Source: PALSA-188 sp963720075 (GTDB taxonomy: Bacteria > Acidobacteriota > Terriglobia > Terriglobales > Acidobacteriaceae). From it: DNA of 64,000 bases. The notes under the pieces were generated by a model. It was not told the origin of the DNA. It did not search any database and was given only the letters and a program-made list of their open reading frames with translations. Location of the stretch: positions 744,001 to 808,000 of the forward strand of contig CAVREG010000019.1 of NCBI GenBank assembly GCA_963720075.1, in the 5' to 3' direction. A program made the position numbers and the translations under genes. This document shows positions 1 through 9,078 of this stretch, piece after piece. Positions within the stretch are counted from its first letter, which is position 1. Every line of letters begins with the position of its first letter.

Positions 1-449
1 ACATCGGCCGCGCGCAAACCTTCCTGAAGCCGCTCACGATAACGGCGCAGCCATTGAGTTGCCTTTGGCTCATGGCCGTGAACGGCTTTCCACCAGTTAA
101 TGAAATCTCCGTGTGCCACCACAATCCGGGGAGTCCGGACCGCAAGGCTGCCGTAACATGGATGATTGAAGTGCAGCAGATCGGGTTTTCGCTCTTTAAT
201 CAGTGCGACAAGGTAAGCGGAAGAATCTTTAAAATCTCGCTCTCCGTCCTGCATCCAGTCCAAACGAAAAGCGGTAGGGTGATATTCCAGGCCATCCAGA
301 TTGTCCATCCATGCAGTCTGATCGGGAACTGGTATCTCTCCGAAGCTGACAAGCGTGACCTGAATGTCTCGACCGACGAGCCCGGCGACGAGTTCTCGCG
401 TGTATGTCCAAACACCGCTCAGTGTGTCGGTCGTGACGAGAACGTGCAC
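1..449 (-). CDS. Glycosyltransferase family 4 (GT-B), N-terminal part, cut by window edge
   Basis: Reads off the left edge; 149 residues of the N-terminal GT-B half are present. It opens with a beta strand and the acceptor-side loop (VLVTTDTLSGVWTYTREL), as in family-4 sugar transferases whose N-terminal half binds the acceptor; a second strand ends in DLLHFNHP. The start is GTG at 449, chosen because AAGGAG lies five bases upstream; the open frame continues further upstream without a better site. The donor-binding C-terminal half is outside the window, so the sugar and the product cannot be named. The gene is divergent from the PIG-L gene. Family assignment is fairly sure, function is not. 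Confidence 0.72.
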   Translation of the reverse strand, partial: MHVLVTTDTLSGVWTYTRELVAGLVGRDIQVTLVSFGEIPVPDQTAWMDNLDGLEYHPTAFRLDWMQDGERDFKDSSAYLVALIKERKPDLLHFNHPCYGSLAVRTPRIVVAHGDFINWWKAVHGHEPKATQWLRRYRERLQEGLRAAD

Positions 450-597
450 CTGAACTCCTTGTCTGGCCGCGATTTTGCGGCCACACCCTTACCGATTTTA
501 GATGGCTGTAGCCAATTGTTTGGATAATTCTTTAGAACAAACCCATTTTGCGCAAAAAATTGCATACTGAGTTCCGGAGAGGATGAGACCATCACGA

Positions 598-603
598 TAC
601 AAT
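598..603 (+). promoter_or_regulatory. Candidate -10 box (TACAAT) before the PIG-L gene
   Basis: TACAAT lies six bases before the ATG at 610, which would give an almost leaderless transcript. No convincing -35 hexamer is seen at normal spacing. The same TANAAT motif recurs close to several other starts in this window. Confidence 0.35.
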
Positions 604-609
604 CGGGCA

Positions 610-1380
610 ATGCCCGATACGACAATCCCTTACCAATCCCTACGTCTAATGTGCATCACAGCGCATCCCGACGACGAAGCCGGCGGATTTGGTGGATCCC
701 TGCGGAAGTATGGCGATCTCGGAGTTCAGACGTGCGTAATCTGCCTTACCGCCGGCCAAGCGGCAACCCATAGGGGAGTTGCAAAAAGCGATCGTGAACT
801 GGCCGACATCCGGCGCAAGGAATTTGCTGCCGCCTGCGAAATGCTAAAAGCGTCTGAGGGAATGGTCCTGGATTATCCCGACGGACAACTCTACCGTCAA
901 GATCTATATCGCGTGGTTTGCGATCTCACGCAACAGGTTCGGCGTTTCCGTCCGCAGGTAGTGCTGACGTTTGGGCCTGAGGGAGGGCTCACCGGTCACC
1001 CGGATCACTCAATGGCTTCAATCTTTGCCTCGCTGGCGTTTCACTGGGCCGGGCGGGATAACCGTTATCCTGACCAACTCGCAGAGGGGCTAAAATCTCA
1101 TCGCTCTCAGAAGCTCTATTATGCGACCGCTGATTTTGCGATTCCTGGTCGCCAGCCAATTACCATGCCCCCCGCGACCACCATCGTTGATATTCGCGAG
1201 CAGCTTGATACGAAAATCGCGGCTTTCAAAACTCATACCAGCCAGTCGCCGTTGTGGCCCATGTTCGAGCAAAATATACGCGGGCGCGGAGGCGTGGAGA
1301 TGTTTCATCTCGCAGCCAGCATAAGCAGGGGTCCTGCCAAAGAAGAATCAGATTTATTCGCAGGAGTGCAGGCGGATTAG
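610..1380 (+). CDS. PIG-L/LmbE-family zinc-dependent deacetylase
   Basis: About 256 residues with the family signature AHPDDE near the N-terminus (two metal ligands, His and Asp, plus the catalytic Asp) and the third metal ligand in GHPDH further on. PIG-L enzymes remove N-acetyl groups from GlcNAc-containing lipids or thiol precursors such as GlcNAc-malate and GlcNAc-inositol. No signal peptide, so cytoplasmic. An in-frame ATG at 583 would add nine residues, but GGAGAGG abuts it with no spacing and a TACAAT box lies between the two starts, so 610 is preferred. A bacillithiol-pathway (BshB-like) role is possible but nothing nearby supports it. Substrate unknown. Confidence 0.85.
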   Translation: MPDTTIPYQSLRLMCITAHPDDEAGGFGGSLRKYGDLGVQTCVICLTAGQAATHRGVAKSDRELADIRRKEFAAACEMLKASEGMVLDYPDGQLYRQDLYRVVCDLTQQVRRFRPQVVLTFGPEGGLTGHPDHSMASIFASLAFHWAGRDNRYPDQLAEGLKSHRSQKLYYATADFAIPGRQPITMPPATTIVDIREQLDTKIAAFKTHTSQSPLWPMFEQNIRGRGGVEMFHLAASISRGPAKEESDLFAGVQAD

Positions 1381-1404
1381 TAGATCCTGTGATCTGGGCG
1401 CCAG

Positions 1405-2568
1405 TCAAACCGCCGCCAAAGCCTGATTCAAATCAGAAATAATATCGTCCACATCCTCGATTCCCACCGAAATGCGAACCAATCCGTCCGTGATTCCAAT
1501 TTCTTTTCTTCCTTTTGCTCCGAGCCCGGCGTGCGTCATGGTTGCGGGATGCGAGATAAGAGTCTCGACACCCCCGAGAGATTCCCCCAGAGAGCAGAGT
1601 CGAACTCTTTTCAACATTTTTTTGGCGTTGGCGAGCGATCCCGTTTCAAAGGCAATCATCGCGCCGAAGCCAGTCATTTGGCGCTGAGCCAATTCATACT
1701 GCGGATGATCAGGCAGTCCCGGATAAAAGACTTTCTTGACCTTCTTGTGGCCGTCGAGAAATTCCGCGACTAATCGGCCATTGCGGTCGTGTTGTTCCAT
1801 CCGCACCGCTAGCGTTTTGACGCCACGCAGAATCAGCCAGCATTCAAAGGGCGAAAGAATTGCGCCTGCTGCTTTTTGGACAAATCCCAATTCCTGCATC
1901 TGTTCCGGCCGTGTACAAACGACTGCACCGCCTAACCCGTCGCTGTGTCCATTGAGGAATTTGGTGGTTGAGTGAACAACCATGTCTGCGCCCAACGGAA
2001 TTGGCTGCTGGAAATATGGAGACATAAAAGTGTTGTCCACGACCAGCTCGGCTTTGGTACCGCCGCATATTTCGCCGATCGCGCGGATGTCGCTGAGAGA
2101 CATGAGCGGATTTGCCGGGGTCTCGATGTAAACCATCCGGGTATTCTTGCGGATGGCGCGCTGGACCTCTTTTACATTCGAGGAGTCAACGTAGGTGAAT
2201 TCAAAGCCGTAACCGGCGAGAATCTGGTTAAACAGCCGCGGAACGCCGCCATACAAATTGTTGCCGCAAACCACATGGTCGCCGGATTTGTACATCGTGC
2301 AAATAGCATTGATAGCCGCCATCCCACTGGCGAAAACCCTCGATCCCATACCGCCCTCGAGCGCGGCAAGATTTTCTTCGAGACGATCGCGAGTAGGATT
2401 CGAAACGCGCGCGTATTCGTAACCTTTGTGTTTGCCAATTTCCTGCTGCACATAAGTTGAAGTCGGATAAATGGGAGGGGCAACGGCACCTGTTTCCTCA
2501 TCCGGCTGCTGGCCCGCGTGAATAGCGCGAGTGGCGAATCCGGGGAGCTTTTGTTGTTTAGTAATCAT
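1405..2568 (-). CDS. Trans-sulfuration enzyme, cystathionine gamma-lyase/gamma-synthase type
   Basis: 387 residues, the normal length of the Cys/Met-metabolism PLP enzymes. The PLP-binding lysine is in the motif VVHSTTKFLNGHSD; the PLP-phosphate region (ASGMAAI) and the catalytic Tyr segment (YEYARVSNPTRD) are present. These enzymes either split cystathionine to cysteine, 2-oxobutyrate and ammonia or build it from an activated homoserine; sequence alone does not decide which. It lies downstream of a beta-synthase-type gene on the same strand, 127 bases apart, which favours the lyase role in reverse transsulfuration (a MccA/MccB-like pair). Cytoplasmic tetramer by family. Confidence 0.88.
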   Translation of the reverse strand: MITKQQKLPGFATRAIHAGQQPDEETGAVAPPIYPTSTYVQQEIGKHKGYEYARVSNPTRDRLEENLAALEGGMGSRVFASGMAAINAICTMYKSGDHVVCGNNLYGGVPRLFNQILAGYGFEFTYVDSSNVKEVQRAIRKNTRMVYIETPANPLMSLSDIRAIGEICGGTKAELVVDNTFMSPYFQQPIPLGADMVVHSTTKFLNGHSDGLGGAVVCTRPEQMQELGFVQKAAGAILSPFECWLILRGVKTLAVRMEQHDRNGRLVAEFLDGHKKVKKVFYPGLPDHPQYELAQRQMTGFGAMIAFETGSLANAKKMLKRVRLCSLGESLGGVETLISHPATMTHAGLGAKGRKEIGITDGLVRISVGIEDVDDIISDLNQALAAV

Positions 2569-2695
2569 GTCTTCTGATGGCTAGAACAAGAATAACCCAT
2601 TGTGTGAGGATTGCTGAAAGGCGGCCGTTGAGCTGTGCTCAACCTGAGCGGACGAGGGCGTCCGTCCCTGCGTGAGCGCTGATGGGTGTCTACGG
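2569..2695 (-). other. Intergenic spacer with two small hairpins
   Basis: Between the two transsulfuration genes. It holds two perfect short dyads, TTGAGC-TGT-GCTCAA and GGACG-AGGG-CGTCC. There is no T-run on either side, so this is not a convincing terminator. Confidence 0.3.
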
Positions 2696-3643
2696 CTAGA
2701 TTCCGCCCTCAAATATCTTCTTGGAGAGATACCGCTCGGCTGAATCGGGGATGATAGTCACAACACGTTTGCCCGTTCCTAAGCGCTTGGCAATCTGCAA
2801 CGCTGCAAACACGTTTGCCCCGGCACTCGATCCTCCGAGAACGCCCTCGCGGGCGGCCAATTGTTTGACCGTATCGAAAGCATCAACGTCGTGCACCATC
2901 ATGATTTCGTCGCATACTTTAGAATCGAAATTCTTGGGGATAAAACTCGCCCCGATTCCTTCGACTTTGTGCTTTCCAGGCTTGCCTCCGCCCAGAACCG
3001 AGCCCTGCGTCTCGACCACGCAGGTAAGCACGCGGGGGAGGCGTTCCTTTAAGTATCGCGCGATGCCCGTAAACGTTCCGGCCGTACCTGATCCGATCGC
3101 AATGGCATCAATCCGCCCTTCCATCTGCTCGAAAATCTCGACGGCTGTGGTTTCGTAGTGGTAGTCAGGGTTAGCAGGATTTTCGAACTGGCCTGCCATA
3201 AACGAGTCTGGTGTTCGGGCAACAAATTCCTTGGCCTTCGCAATCGCGCCTTGCATGCCTTCTGCATCGGGAGTACGCGTCACCGCCGCGCCCAGCGCCC
3301 GCATGATTATCACCTTCTCTTCCGAAAAAGTTTCAGGCACGAACAGAACAACCTTGTAGCCGCGATTCACTCCGATCAGAGCCAGTCCAATACCGGTATT
3401 GCCCGCCGTAGCCTCCACAATCGTTCCGCCCGGCTTCAACATCCCATCTTCTTCAGCCCGACGAATAATCCCAATTGCCGCACGATCCTTCACGCTTCCG
3501 CCGGGGTTCAAATATTCGAGCTTTGCGTAAACTTCCCCCGCGCCTTCGGGAACAATACGGCGAAAACGCAACATGGGAGTCTCGCCGACGAGTTGAGTAA
3601 TGTCATCGGCCACACGCAGGCGGGTATGTTCGATTGTCTTCAT
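2696..3643 (-). CDS. Cysteine synthase / cystathionine beta-synthase type PLP enzyme
   Basis: 315 residues, one fold-type-II PLP domain with no CBS regulatory tail. Seen: the PLP lysine in NPGGSVKDRAA, the substrate-binding TAGNTG loop, the PLP-phosphate loop GSGTAGTFTG, and the C-terminal PDSAERYLSK motif. Family members make cysteine from O-acetylserine and sulfide or cystathionine from (acetyl)serine and homocysteine. The adjacent gamma-lyase-type gene downstream suggests that the two act in series to move sulfur from homocysteine to cysteine. The exact substrate cannot be set from motifs. Confidence 0.88.
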   Translation of the reverse strand: MKTIEHTRLRVADDITQLVGETPMLRFRRIVPEGAGEVYAKLEYLNPGGSVKDRAAIGIIRRAEEDGMLKPGGTIVEATAGNTGIGLALIGVNRGYKVVLFVPETFSEEKVIIMRALGAAVTRTPDAEGMQGAIAKAKEFVARTPDSFMAGQFENPANPDYHYETTAVEIFEQMEGRIDAIAIGSGTAGTFTGIARYLKERLPRVLTCVVETQGSVLGGGKPGKHKVEGIGASFIPKNFDSKVCDEIMMVHDVDAFDTVKQLAAREGVLGGSSAGANVFAALQIAKRLGTGKRVVTIIPDSAERYLSKKIFEGGI

Positions 3644-3722
3644 TCGCTTCTACAGATTACGGAAGCGCAGAAGGAAGCGTCAATTCAGAAGCGAAAAGGC
3701 ACTGTTACGACCGGGCGAAATC

Positions 3723-4814
3723 TTAAAAAGCGCCGCCAGGAGCGTTCTCCTGTCCGGGATAGTACCCAGTTCGCGTTCTAACCGTCAGTTTCTTGTAGCC
3801 TTTTGCTCGCGCCTCTACGTGGATTGTGCGATATCCGCCTGCACTCTTGGGAGTTTTCGGTTTATACCCAATCGTGTATTGGTTGCGGATGTCATGAGCT
3901 ACGGTGCGGCTTATTTCGTCCACTTCGTCGAGCGTCTTGGGGAAAAATGCGATTCCTCCCGTCCGTTCAGCGATCGTCTCAAGCGCTCGCCTCGCCCGAC
4001 GGGCCTTCTCGTCGCCGAGCAAGCCTATCGCGTACACAGTCGGGCCGTTTTCCTGCTGAAGATCATGAACCGCCTGCTCCAGCGTGTCTGTGCTGGCATT
4101 ATCCTCGCCATCGGTCACCACGAACAAAACTCTCTTTTGCAACTTGGTATTTTTCTTCAGATAGTCATCCCAAGAAGCTACAAGTGCGTCATAGAGCGCG
4201 GTACCGCCGCGAGCCTCCACCTTTTCCAGAGCATTCGTCAATTTCTGAATGTTCCCGGTAAAGTCCTGGTCAAGGTAGTATTCGTCGTTAAAATTAACCA
4301 CAAAAACCTGATCGTCAGGATTGCTGGCGCGAACCAAATTGATGGCCGCCTTGTTCACCTTGTCGCGCTTTTCCCGCATAGAGCCGGAATTGTCAATCAC
4401 AATTCCCATCGCAACCGGCACATCTTCCCGATGAAACGAAGTGATAGTTTGCGCAACATTGTTTTCGAACACGGTAAACGCGCTTCGATCGAGATTGGTA
4501 ATGAGATGCATTTTGTCGTCAACCACAGTCGCGTGCAGAACCACCTCTTCTACCTGCGTCTTGAAAACAAAAACGCCGTTGTCATTGCTTGCAGGCGGCT
4601 GACCGACAGGTTGTGTTTGATCTGAGGATGGAGTTGCCTGTTGACTCGGTGGCGGGGTTTGAGTCTGAGGCGCGGCAGTTCCTGCTGACGAAGTAGCCGC
4701 CCCGGGGTTTTGGGACGGACCGCTCTGGGCCACGCTCGCCGAACCACTTGAAAGAAAATTAATTGAAAGAAAAACGATCAGCAGAACAACAAATCGGCTA
4801 TTCCGAAGGCGCAT
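3723..4814 (-). CDS. Secreted VWA-domain protein, acidobacterial type (second of a pair)
   Basis: 363 residues from the ATG at 4814. A signal peptide (MRLRNSRFVVLLIVFLSINF) is followed by a low-complexity Gln/Pro/Ser/Thr stretch and one von Willebrand A domain with a complete MIDAS site: IDNSGSM, the Thr in GGTALYDAL, and the Asp in VTDGEDN. The tail has the GYKPKTPKSAGGYRTIHVEARAK-like region shared with its neighbour. The start overlaps the end of the upstream VWA gene by 17 bases, so translation is probably coupled; an earlier in-frame ATG (4865) would hide the signal peptide. VWA domains with MIDAS bind partner proteins through a metal; the partner is unknown. Confidence 0.85.
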   Translation of the reverse strand: MRLRNSRFVVLLIVFLSINFLSSGSASVAQSGPSQNPGAATSSAGTAAPQTQTPPPSQQATPSSDQTQPVGQPPASNDNGVFVFKTQVEEVVLHATVVDDKMHLITNLDRSAFTVFENNVAQTITSFHREDVPVAMGIVIDNSGSMREKRDKVNKAAINLVRASNPDDQVFVVNFNDEYYLDQDFTGNIQKLTNALEKVEARGGTALYDALVASWDDYLKKNTKLQKRVLFVVTDGEDNASTDTLEQAVHDLQQENGPTVYAIGLLGDEKARRARRALETIAERTGGIAFFPKTLDEVDEISRTVAHDIRNQYTIGYKPKTPKSAGGYRTIHVEARAKGYKKLTVRTRTGYYPGQENAPGGAF

Positions 4815-5910
4815 AGTATCCCGTCTTGGCATATACCCGCAGCGGTGGCAAGCCCTTGGGCGCAAGTAATTTCACTTTTATCTTACGCCATTTGCCATCG
4901 TGCCCAGGTTTGTTTGGACGGTATCCAAGCACATATTGGTTGCGTAGCTCAATCCCAATTTTTGTAGCAACGTCCGCCAAGTCGTTGGGATTGTCAATGG
5001 TAAACGAACGTCCCCCCGTCAACTCAGCAATATCGCTTAACAGCGCGGGACCCAGGCGCTCCTCTTCTGACGCAAAATAGTGATCATAAATTCCAATCGC
5101 ATAAATCAACAAATCAGACTCTTTCACCAGCGACTTAATTTCTCCTTCTGTATAACGGCTGTGATTGTCGCCGCCGTCAGAGATGATCAGCAGAGCCTTC
5201 TTGGGATATTTCGCCTGACGCATTTTGCTCACGCCCAGGTAAATCGCGTCCAGCAGCGCGGTTCGTCCTCTGGGAACTGTAAAGAGCAGTTTGCTCTGGA
5301 TGTCTTCGACCGATTGTGTGAAGTCTGATATCTCCTGCGGCTGGTCGGCGAAGGTGATCATAAAGAATTCGTCCTGGGGATTTGCGGTCTTGAAAAATTC
5401 GGAGACCGCTTCCCTGGCTCGATCAATCTTGCTGCCCATGCTGCCGCTCATATCAAAGATCACACCGATGGAGACCGGGGCGTCTTCGCTGGAGAAATTC
5501 CTGATTTGCTGCTGATCTTTGCCTTCAAATAGCTGGAAATTGTCCTTGTCTAAACCGGTGACCAACCGGTTCATAGGATCGGTAATGGTGACTGGTACCA
5601 GGACTAAATCCACATCCACCTTCATGGGACGAATGTGAGGTGACGCAGGATCGCTCTCCGCTGGCTTGGGAGTTGGGGTTTCAACCCTGGGTTGGATATG
5701 AACGTCGTCAATATCCCCTTCATTCTGACCCAGCAGAGATGTAGGAAAGATGCAAAGCATCACTGCAATAAGTGCGACGACAATACCCAAAAACGGGCTC
5801 GGCTGCGATAAACACAATCTAGTATTTATCTGTTTCAGAGTTGATGGAGGGCGAACAAACCGAAACTCATTGAGCGGGTGAGGGAAACCCGGCCCATTAT
5901 GGAGGGCCAT
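4798..5910 (-). CDS. Membrane-anchored or secreted VWA-domain protein, acidobacterial type (first of a pair)
   Basis: 370 residues. TGAGG sits seven bases before the ATG at 5910. A hydrophobic segment at about residues 41-60 (FLGIVVALIAVMLCIF) is preceded by a long polar leader, so it may be a signal anchor. The VWA domain has the MIDAS residues FDMSGSM, GRTALLDAI and ISDGGDN. The C-terminal part (NQYVLGYRPNKPGHDGKW, then YAKTGYYAPSE) matches the end of the downstream paralogue. The two genes overlap and are clearly paired by duplication. Function is probably cell-surface or periplasmic adhesion or scaffold; no enzyme motif is seen. Confidence 0.84.
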   Translation of the reverse strand: MALHNGPGFPHPLNEFRFVRPPSTLKQINTRLCLSQPSPFLGIVVALIAVMLCIFPTSLLGQNEGDIDDVHIQPRVETPTPKPAESDPASPHIRPMKVDVDLVLVPVTITDPMNRLVTGLDKDNFQLFEGKDQQQIRNFSSEDAPVSIGVIFDMSGSMGSKIDRAREAVSEFFKTANPQDEFFMITFADQPQEISDFTQSVEDIQSKLLFTVPRGRTALLDAIYLGVSKMRQAKYPKKALLIISDGGDNHSRYTEGEIKSLVKESDLLIYAIGIYDHYFASEEERLGPALLSDIAELTGGRSFTIDNPNDLADVATKIGIELRNQYVLGYRPNKPGHDGKWRKIKVKLLAPKGLPPLRVYAKTGYYAPSE

Positions 5911-6159
5911 AAAAAAACCTCAACACTTAAACCGATCCTAACATAGCTCCATGCGCTCGGAACATGGCTTCTAAAAAACAATAGATGAAACCCACTGCGC
6001 AAGAGTTTGCTTAATCCTTTGGTTTAATCTGCCTTTCCGATTGAATCAGGTATTTCATTCCCAATCTGTCAAATCGTAGCCAATTAGTCAGATGAAGCTA
6101 AACACAGTCACTAGACCAAAGCATCCCGAAAGCCTAAACGCGCTAAAGCCTGTCTCTTG

Positions 6160-6165
6160 TACAAT
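6160..6165 (+). promoter_or_regulatory. Candidate -10 box (TACAAT) before the DUF1015 gene
   Basis: TACAAT ends 14 bases before the ATG at 6180, implying a leader of only a few bases. No Shine-Dalgarno is seen. No clear -35. Confidence 0.35.
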
Positions 6166-6179
6166 CTCTTTTTCCTCAT

Positions 6180-7538
6180 ATGGCCCACATCGCCCCCTTC
6201 CGCGCCCTTCGTTATGACCCGGCCCGGGTTTCGCTTTCCCAGGTCGCAACCCAGCCTTATGACAAAATCACTCCACAGATGCAGGCTGCTTATCTCGCAT
6301 CCAGCCCTTACAATCTGGTTCGCATTATCCTCGGACAGAGGAACGACTCTGACAACGGCAAGGAGAATCCTTACACTCGTGCGGCCAGCTTCTTTCACGA
6401 CTGGCGGAGGCAGGGGATTTTTCTCCAAGACGCACAACCTTCCCTTTATCTTTACACTGAACGTTTTACCGTCCCAGGGACCAAGACTGAAATGGAACGG
6501 CGTGGCTTTATTGGACTGGGAAAAATTGAAGATTACTCTGCCAGTATTGTCTTTCGGCATGAGCAGACATTAGCCAAACCCAAAGCAGACCGCCTCGACC
6601 TGCTTCGCGCGACCAGGGCACATTTCGGGCAGATTTTTATGCTCTATACCGATCCTGCCGGCGAAATTGAGGGTCTGCTGGTCTCCCCAAATGCCCCTGA
6701 CATGGAGATGCGCGACGAATACGGCGTATTCCACCAAGTCTGGAAGATTTCTGATCCAACCCTGATTGATCTTGTTCGGGGCAAGATGCGCGACAAAAAG
6801 TTAATCATCGCCGACGGCCATCATCGGTATGAAACGGCGCTGAATTACCGCAATGATCGTCGCGCGGCCGGATCGTCCTCTGTCCCTGGAGTCCCTCGGC
6901 AATATTCGGCTGAAGATCCTCTAGCACGGCCCGCCGGACCCGAGCTCGCGCCTCACGATCTTGCCATGATGACGTTCGTCAACATGGACAGCCCCGGCCT
7001 TGTAATCCTACCCACCCATCGGGTAGTTCATAGTCTGAAGGCTTTTTCCGCCGACAGTTTCAGAGACCGGGCGCGAGTGTATTTCAGTGTGGAAGAAGTT
7101 GATCCTTCGATTGACGGAGCGCGGGCCAACACCATTTTGCGTGAAGCAGGTCAAAGTGGCCCCGCCTTGCTAGCGGTTACCAGGAATCATGCATTCCTGT
7201 TGGATACCCCCAATTCAATTGGCTCCAACATTTTTGCCGGTTTGTCTTTGCGTCAGCAGTCTCTTGATGTGGTCCAATTGCACAAGTGCGTGCTCGAAGG
7301 GGTGTTGGGAATCTCGGAGGAAGCGATTCGCGATCAACACAACGTTCGTTATATTCGCGATGCCGCAGAGGCTCTAACACAGGTTCGTGACGGCGCCGCC
7401 AATATCGCATTTCTGATGAATCCGGTGCGCATGCAACAGGTGCGGGACATCGCCTTCGCGAGTGAAGTGCTCCCGCAAAAGTCCACCGACTTTTATCCGA
7501 AACTATTGAGTGGGCTTACGATTTATGCGCTGGAGTAA
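6180..7538 (+). CDS. DUF1015 family protein (HTHR-type)
   Basis: 452 residues, full length for the family. Typical landmarks: the N-terminal IAPFRALRYDP...QPYDKIT segment, the central IIADGHHRYETALNYRND motif, and a downstream VILPTHRVVH motif. No signal peptide or membrane segment. Function in this organism is unknown; from memory, a homologue from a thermophile has been reported to phosphorylate free serine, which would be interesting given the serine/cysteine genes nearby, but nothing here proves it. Monocistronic-looking, with a -10-like box just upstream. Confidence 0.82.
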   Translation: MAHIAPFRALRYDPARVSLSQVATQPYDKITPQMQAAYLASSPYNLVRIILGQRNDSDNGKENPYTRAASFFHDWRRQGIFLQDAQPSLYLYTERFTVPGTKTEMERRGFIGLGKIEDYSASIVFRHEQTLAKPKADRLDLLRATRAHFGQIFMLYTDPAGEIEGLLVSPNAPDMEMRDEYGVFHQVWKISDPTLIDLVRGKMRDKKLIIADGHHRYETALNYRNDRRAAGSSSVPGVPRQYSAEDPLARPAGPELAPHDLAMMTFVNMDSPGLVILPTHRVVHSLKAFSADSFRDRARVYFSVEEVDPSIDGARANTILREAGQSGPALLAVTRNHAFLLDTPNSIGSNIFAGLSLRQQSLDVVQLHKCVLEGVLGISEEAIRDQHNVRYIRDAAEALTQVRDGAANIAFLMNPVRMQQVRDIAFASEVLPQKSTDFYPKLLSGLTIYALE

Positions 7539-7659
7539 TTGCTGAATTTTCACGTGGCTTTCAAACGCAGAAAGACCAGCGGAATCCGCTTGAGGAGTGA
7601 ATCCAGCTACGCAGCATATTTTTAGAAACCAAGTTTGGCGTTCAAGTCAGCAGTATGAA

Positions 7660-9069
7660 ATGCGGCCATTTTTCCGACTAATTAGCACGGTTGCCGTCGC
7701 CATAATTTGCTTTAACCTCCTTCTTGCCGGAGCGCCTCCGGAAGAAAAACGCATCGCGATCTTTTCGAATGTCGCCAGCTACTCGCTGCCCGTAATTGAC
7801 GCCGGAGGCCGGGAATATGCCGGATTGCTTGAAGCCCTCGAACCGGTCGGGTCGGTCACCGCTAATTCTGATCAGAAGCATTGGAAGCTGCGGTACAACC
7901 ATACTGAACTTGCGTTCACTGTAGATAAGCCGCGCGTCCAGATGAAAGGCGGCGACTTCGACCTGGGTGCGCCATTTGTGCTGCAAAATGGCCGGGGATT
8001 GGTTCCGATTTCCACGCTCGCGCCCCTGTTGTCTCGCGTGCTGGGCGGGCCGGTGACGTTTAATCCCGCTTCCCGGCGAATTTTTATTGGTAACGTTGCC
8101 GTGCATTTCACTGCGCAGTTAACCGCCTCCAACCCCGCCAGCTTAGTCATGAATTTCAGTGGCCCGGTCAATCCGACGATTGCAACCGAAGCTGGAAAAT
8201 TGCGTATGACGTTCACGCATGAGCCCGTTGTTGCCCCCGGGACGCAAACTCTTACCTTTAACAATGCCGTTATTACGTCAGCGACATATCAGGATGGGAA
8301 TGCCAACGCAACAATAACGGTGGCTGGTAATGCGCCGTTGTTTGCTAACTTTAGTGGCGATCGAAAGACAATCACCATCACCGCTGCACCATCAGCCCGT
8401 GCTCAACCTCAAGGGTCGCCGGCCGGCGTCGCAAAAGCAAATGGGTTGAATCCTGGAATACAGGTCAATTCTAAACAATCCCAATACTTCGCAGTTATTG
8501 ATGCGAGCCATGGGGGCATAGATCGCGGTGCCACTCTGAGCGGACAACTTGTTGAAAAAGATCTAACGCTCTTGTTCGCGCGGCAATTGCAACACGAAAT
8601 CCAAGCCCGCGGCCTTTCCACGCTTCTTCTTCGTAATGACGACACCGACATAAGCCTCGATCAGCGCGCAGGGATGACAAATGCCGCCAATGCGTCCATC
8701 TACATCTGCATTCATGTAACTTCGCAAGGCAGCGGCGTGAATCTTTACACCGCGCTACTTCCCGTGGCCAGTCCGTCCCACGGATCTTTCCTGGATTGGG
8801 ACACAGCGCAAGACTCATCGCTAGCCAGGAGCCAGGATGCAATGGCGATTCTTGCGACCACTTTCGATAACTCCAAAGTTCCAGTGAGGAAACTGGCCGC
8901 GCCCTTGCGCCCATTGAACAACATCACGACCGCCGCGATAGCGATTGAAATTGCTCCGGCTAAAGGTGGAGCGCCCGCACTCGACTCATCCGAATACCAG
9001 CAACTCATAGCCTCAACGATCGCGAACGGAGTTGCCGCGATGCACGAGAAGATGGGAACTGCTCCATAA
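7660..9069 (+). CDS. N-acetylmuramoyl-L-alanine amidase (Amidase_3) with N-terminal AMIN-like region
   Basis: From the ATG at 7660 (469 residues) the protein begins with a clean signal peptide (MRPFFRLISTVAVAIICFN); an upstream in-frame GTG at 7597 would bury it. Residues about 40-130 resemble a copper-amine-oxidase-N/stalk-type domain (RGLVPISTLAPLLSRVLGG), followed by an AMIN-like beta region, a linker, and the zinc amidase domain. Zinc and catalytic residues visible: His in IDASHGGIDRGA, Glu in VEKDLTL, His in ICIHVTS and Glu in AIEIAPAKGG. The usual PGHGG is replaced by ASHGG. It cleaves the peptide stem from MurNAc in the periplasm. Ten bases before gerM-like gene, same strand. Confidence 0.86.
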   Translation: MRPFFRLISTVAVAIICFNLLLAGAPPEEKRIAIFSNVASYSLPVIDAGGREYAGLLEALEPVGSVTANSDQKHWKLRYNHTELAFTVDKPRVQMKGGDFDLGAPFVLQNGRGLVPISTLAPLLSRVLGGPVTFNPASRRIFIGNVAVHFTAQLTASNPASLVMNFSGPVNPTIATEAGKLRMTFTHEPVVAPGTQTLTFNNAVITSATYQDGNANATITVAGNAPLFANFSGDRKTITITAAPSARAQPQGSPAGVAKANGLNPGIQVNSKQSQYFAVIDASHGGIDRGATLSGQLVEKDLTLLFARQLQHEIQARGLSTLLLRNDDTDISLDQRAGMTNAANASIYICIHVTSQGSGVNLYTALLPVASPSHGSFLDWDTAQDSSLARSQDAMAILATTFDNSKVPVRKLAAPLRPLNNITTAAIAIEIAPAKGGAPALDSSEYQQLIASTIANGVAAMHEKMGTAP

Positions 9070-9078
9070 TTCGCAAAT

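Noticed and set aside
583..609. Upstream ATG for the PIG-L gene
   Set aside because: GGAGAGG touches the ATG with no spacer, and the TACAAT box lies downstream of it; 610 fits better.
6111..6560. Minus-strand 149-residue frame over the DUF1015 gene
   Set aside because: Antisense of a well-recognised family; no own motifs.
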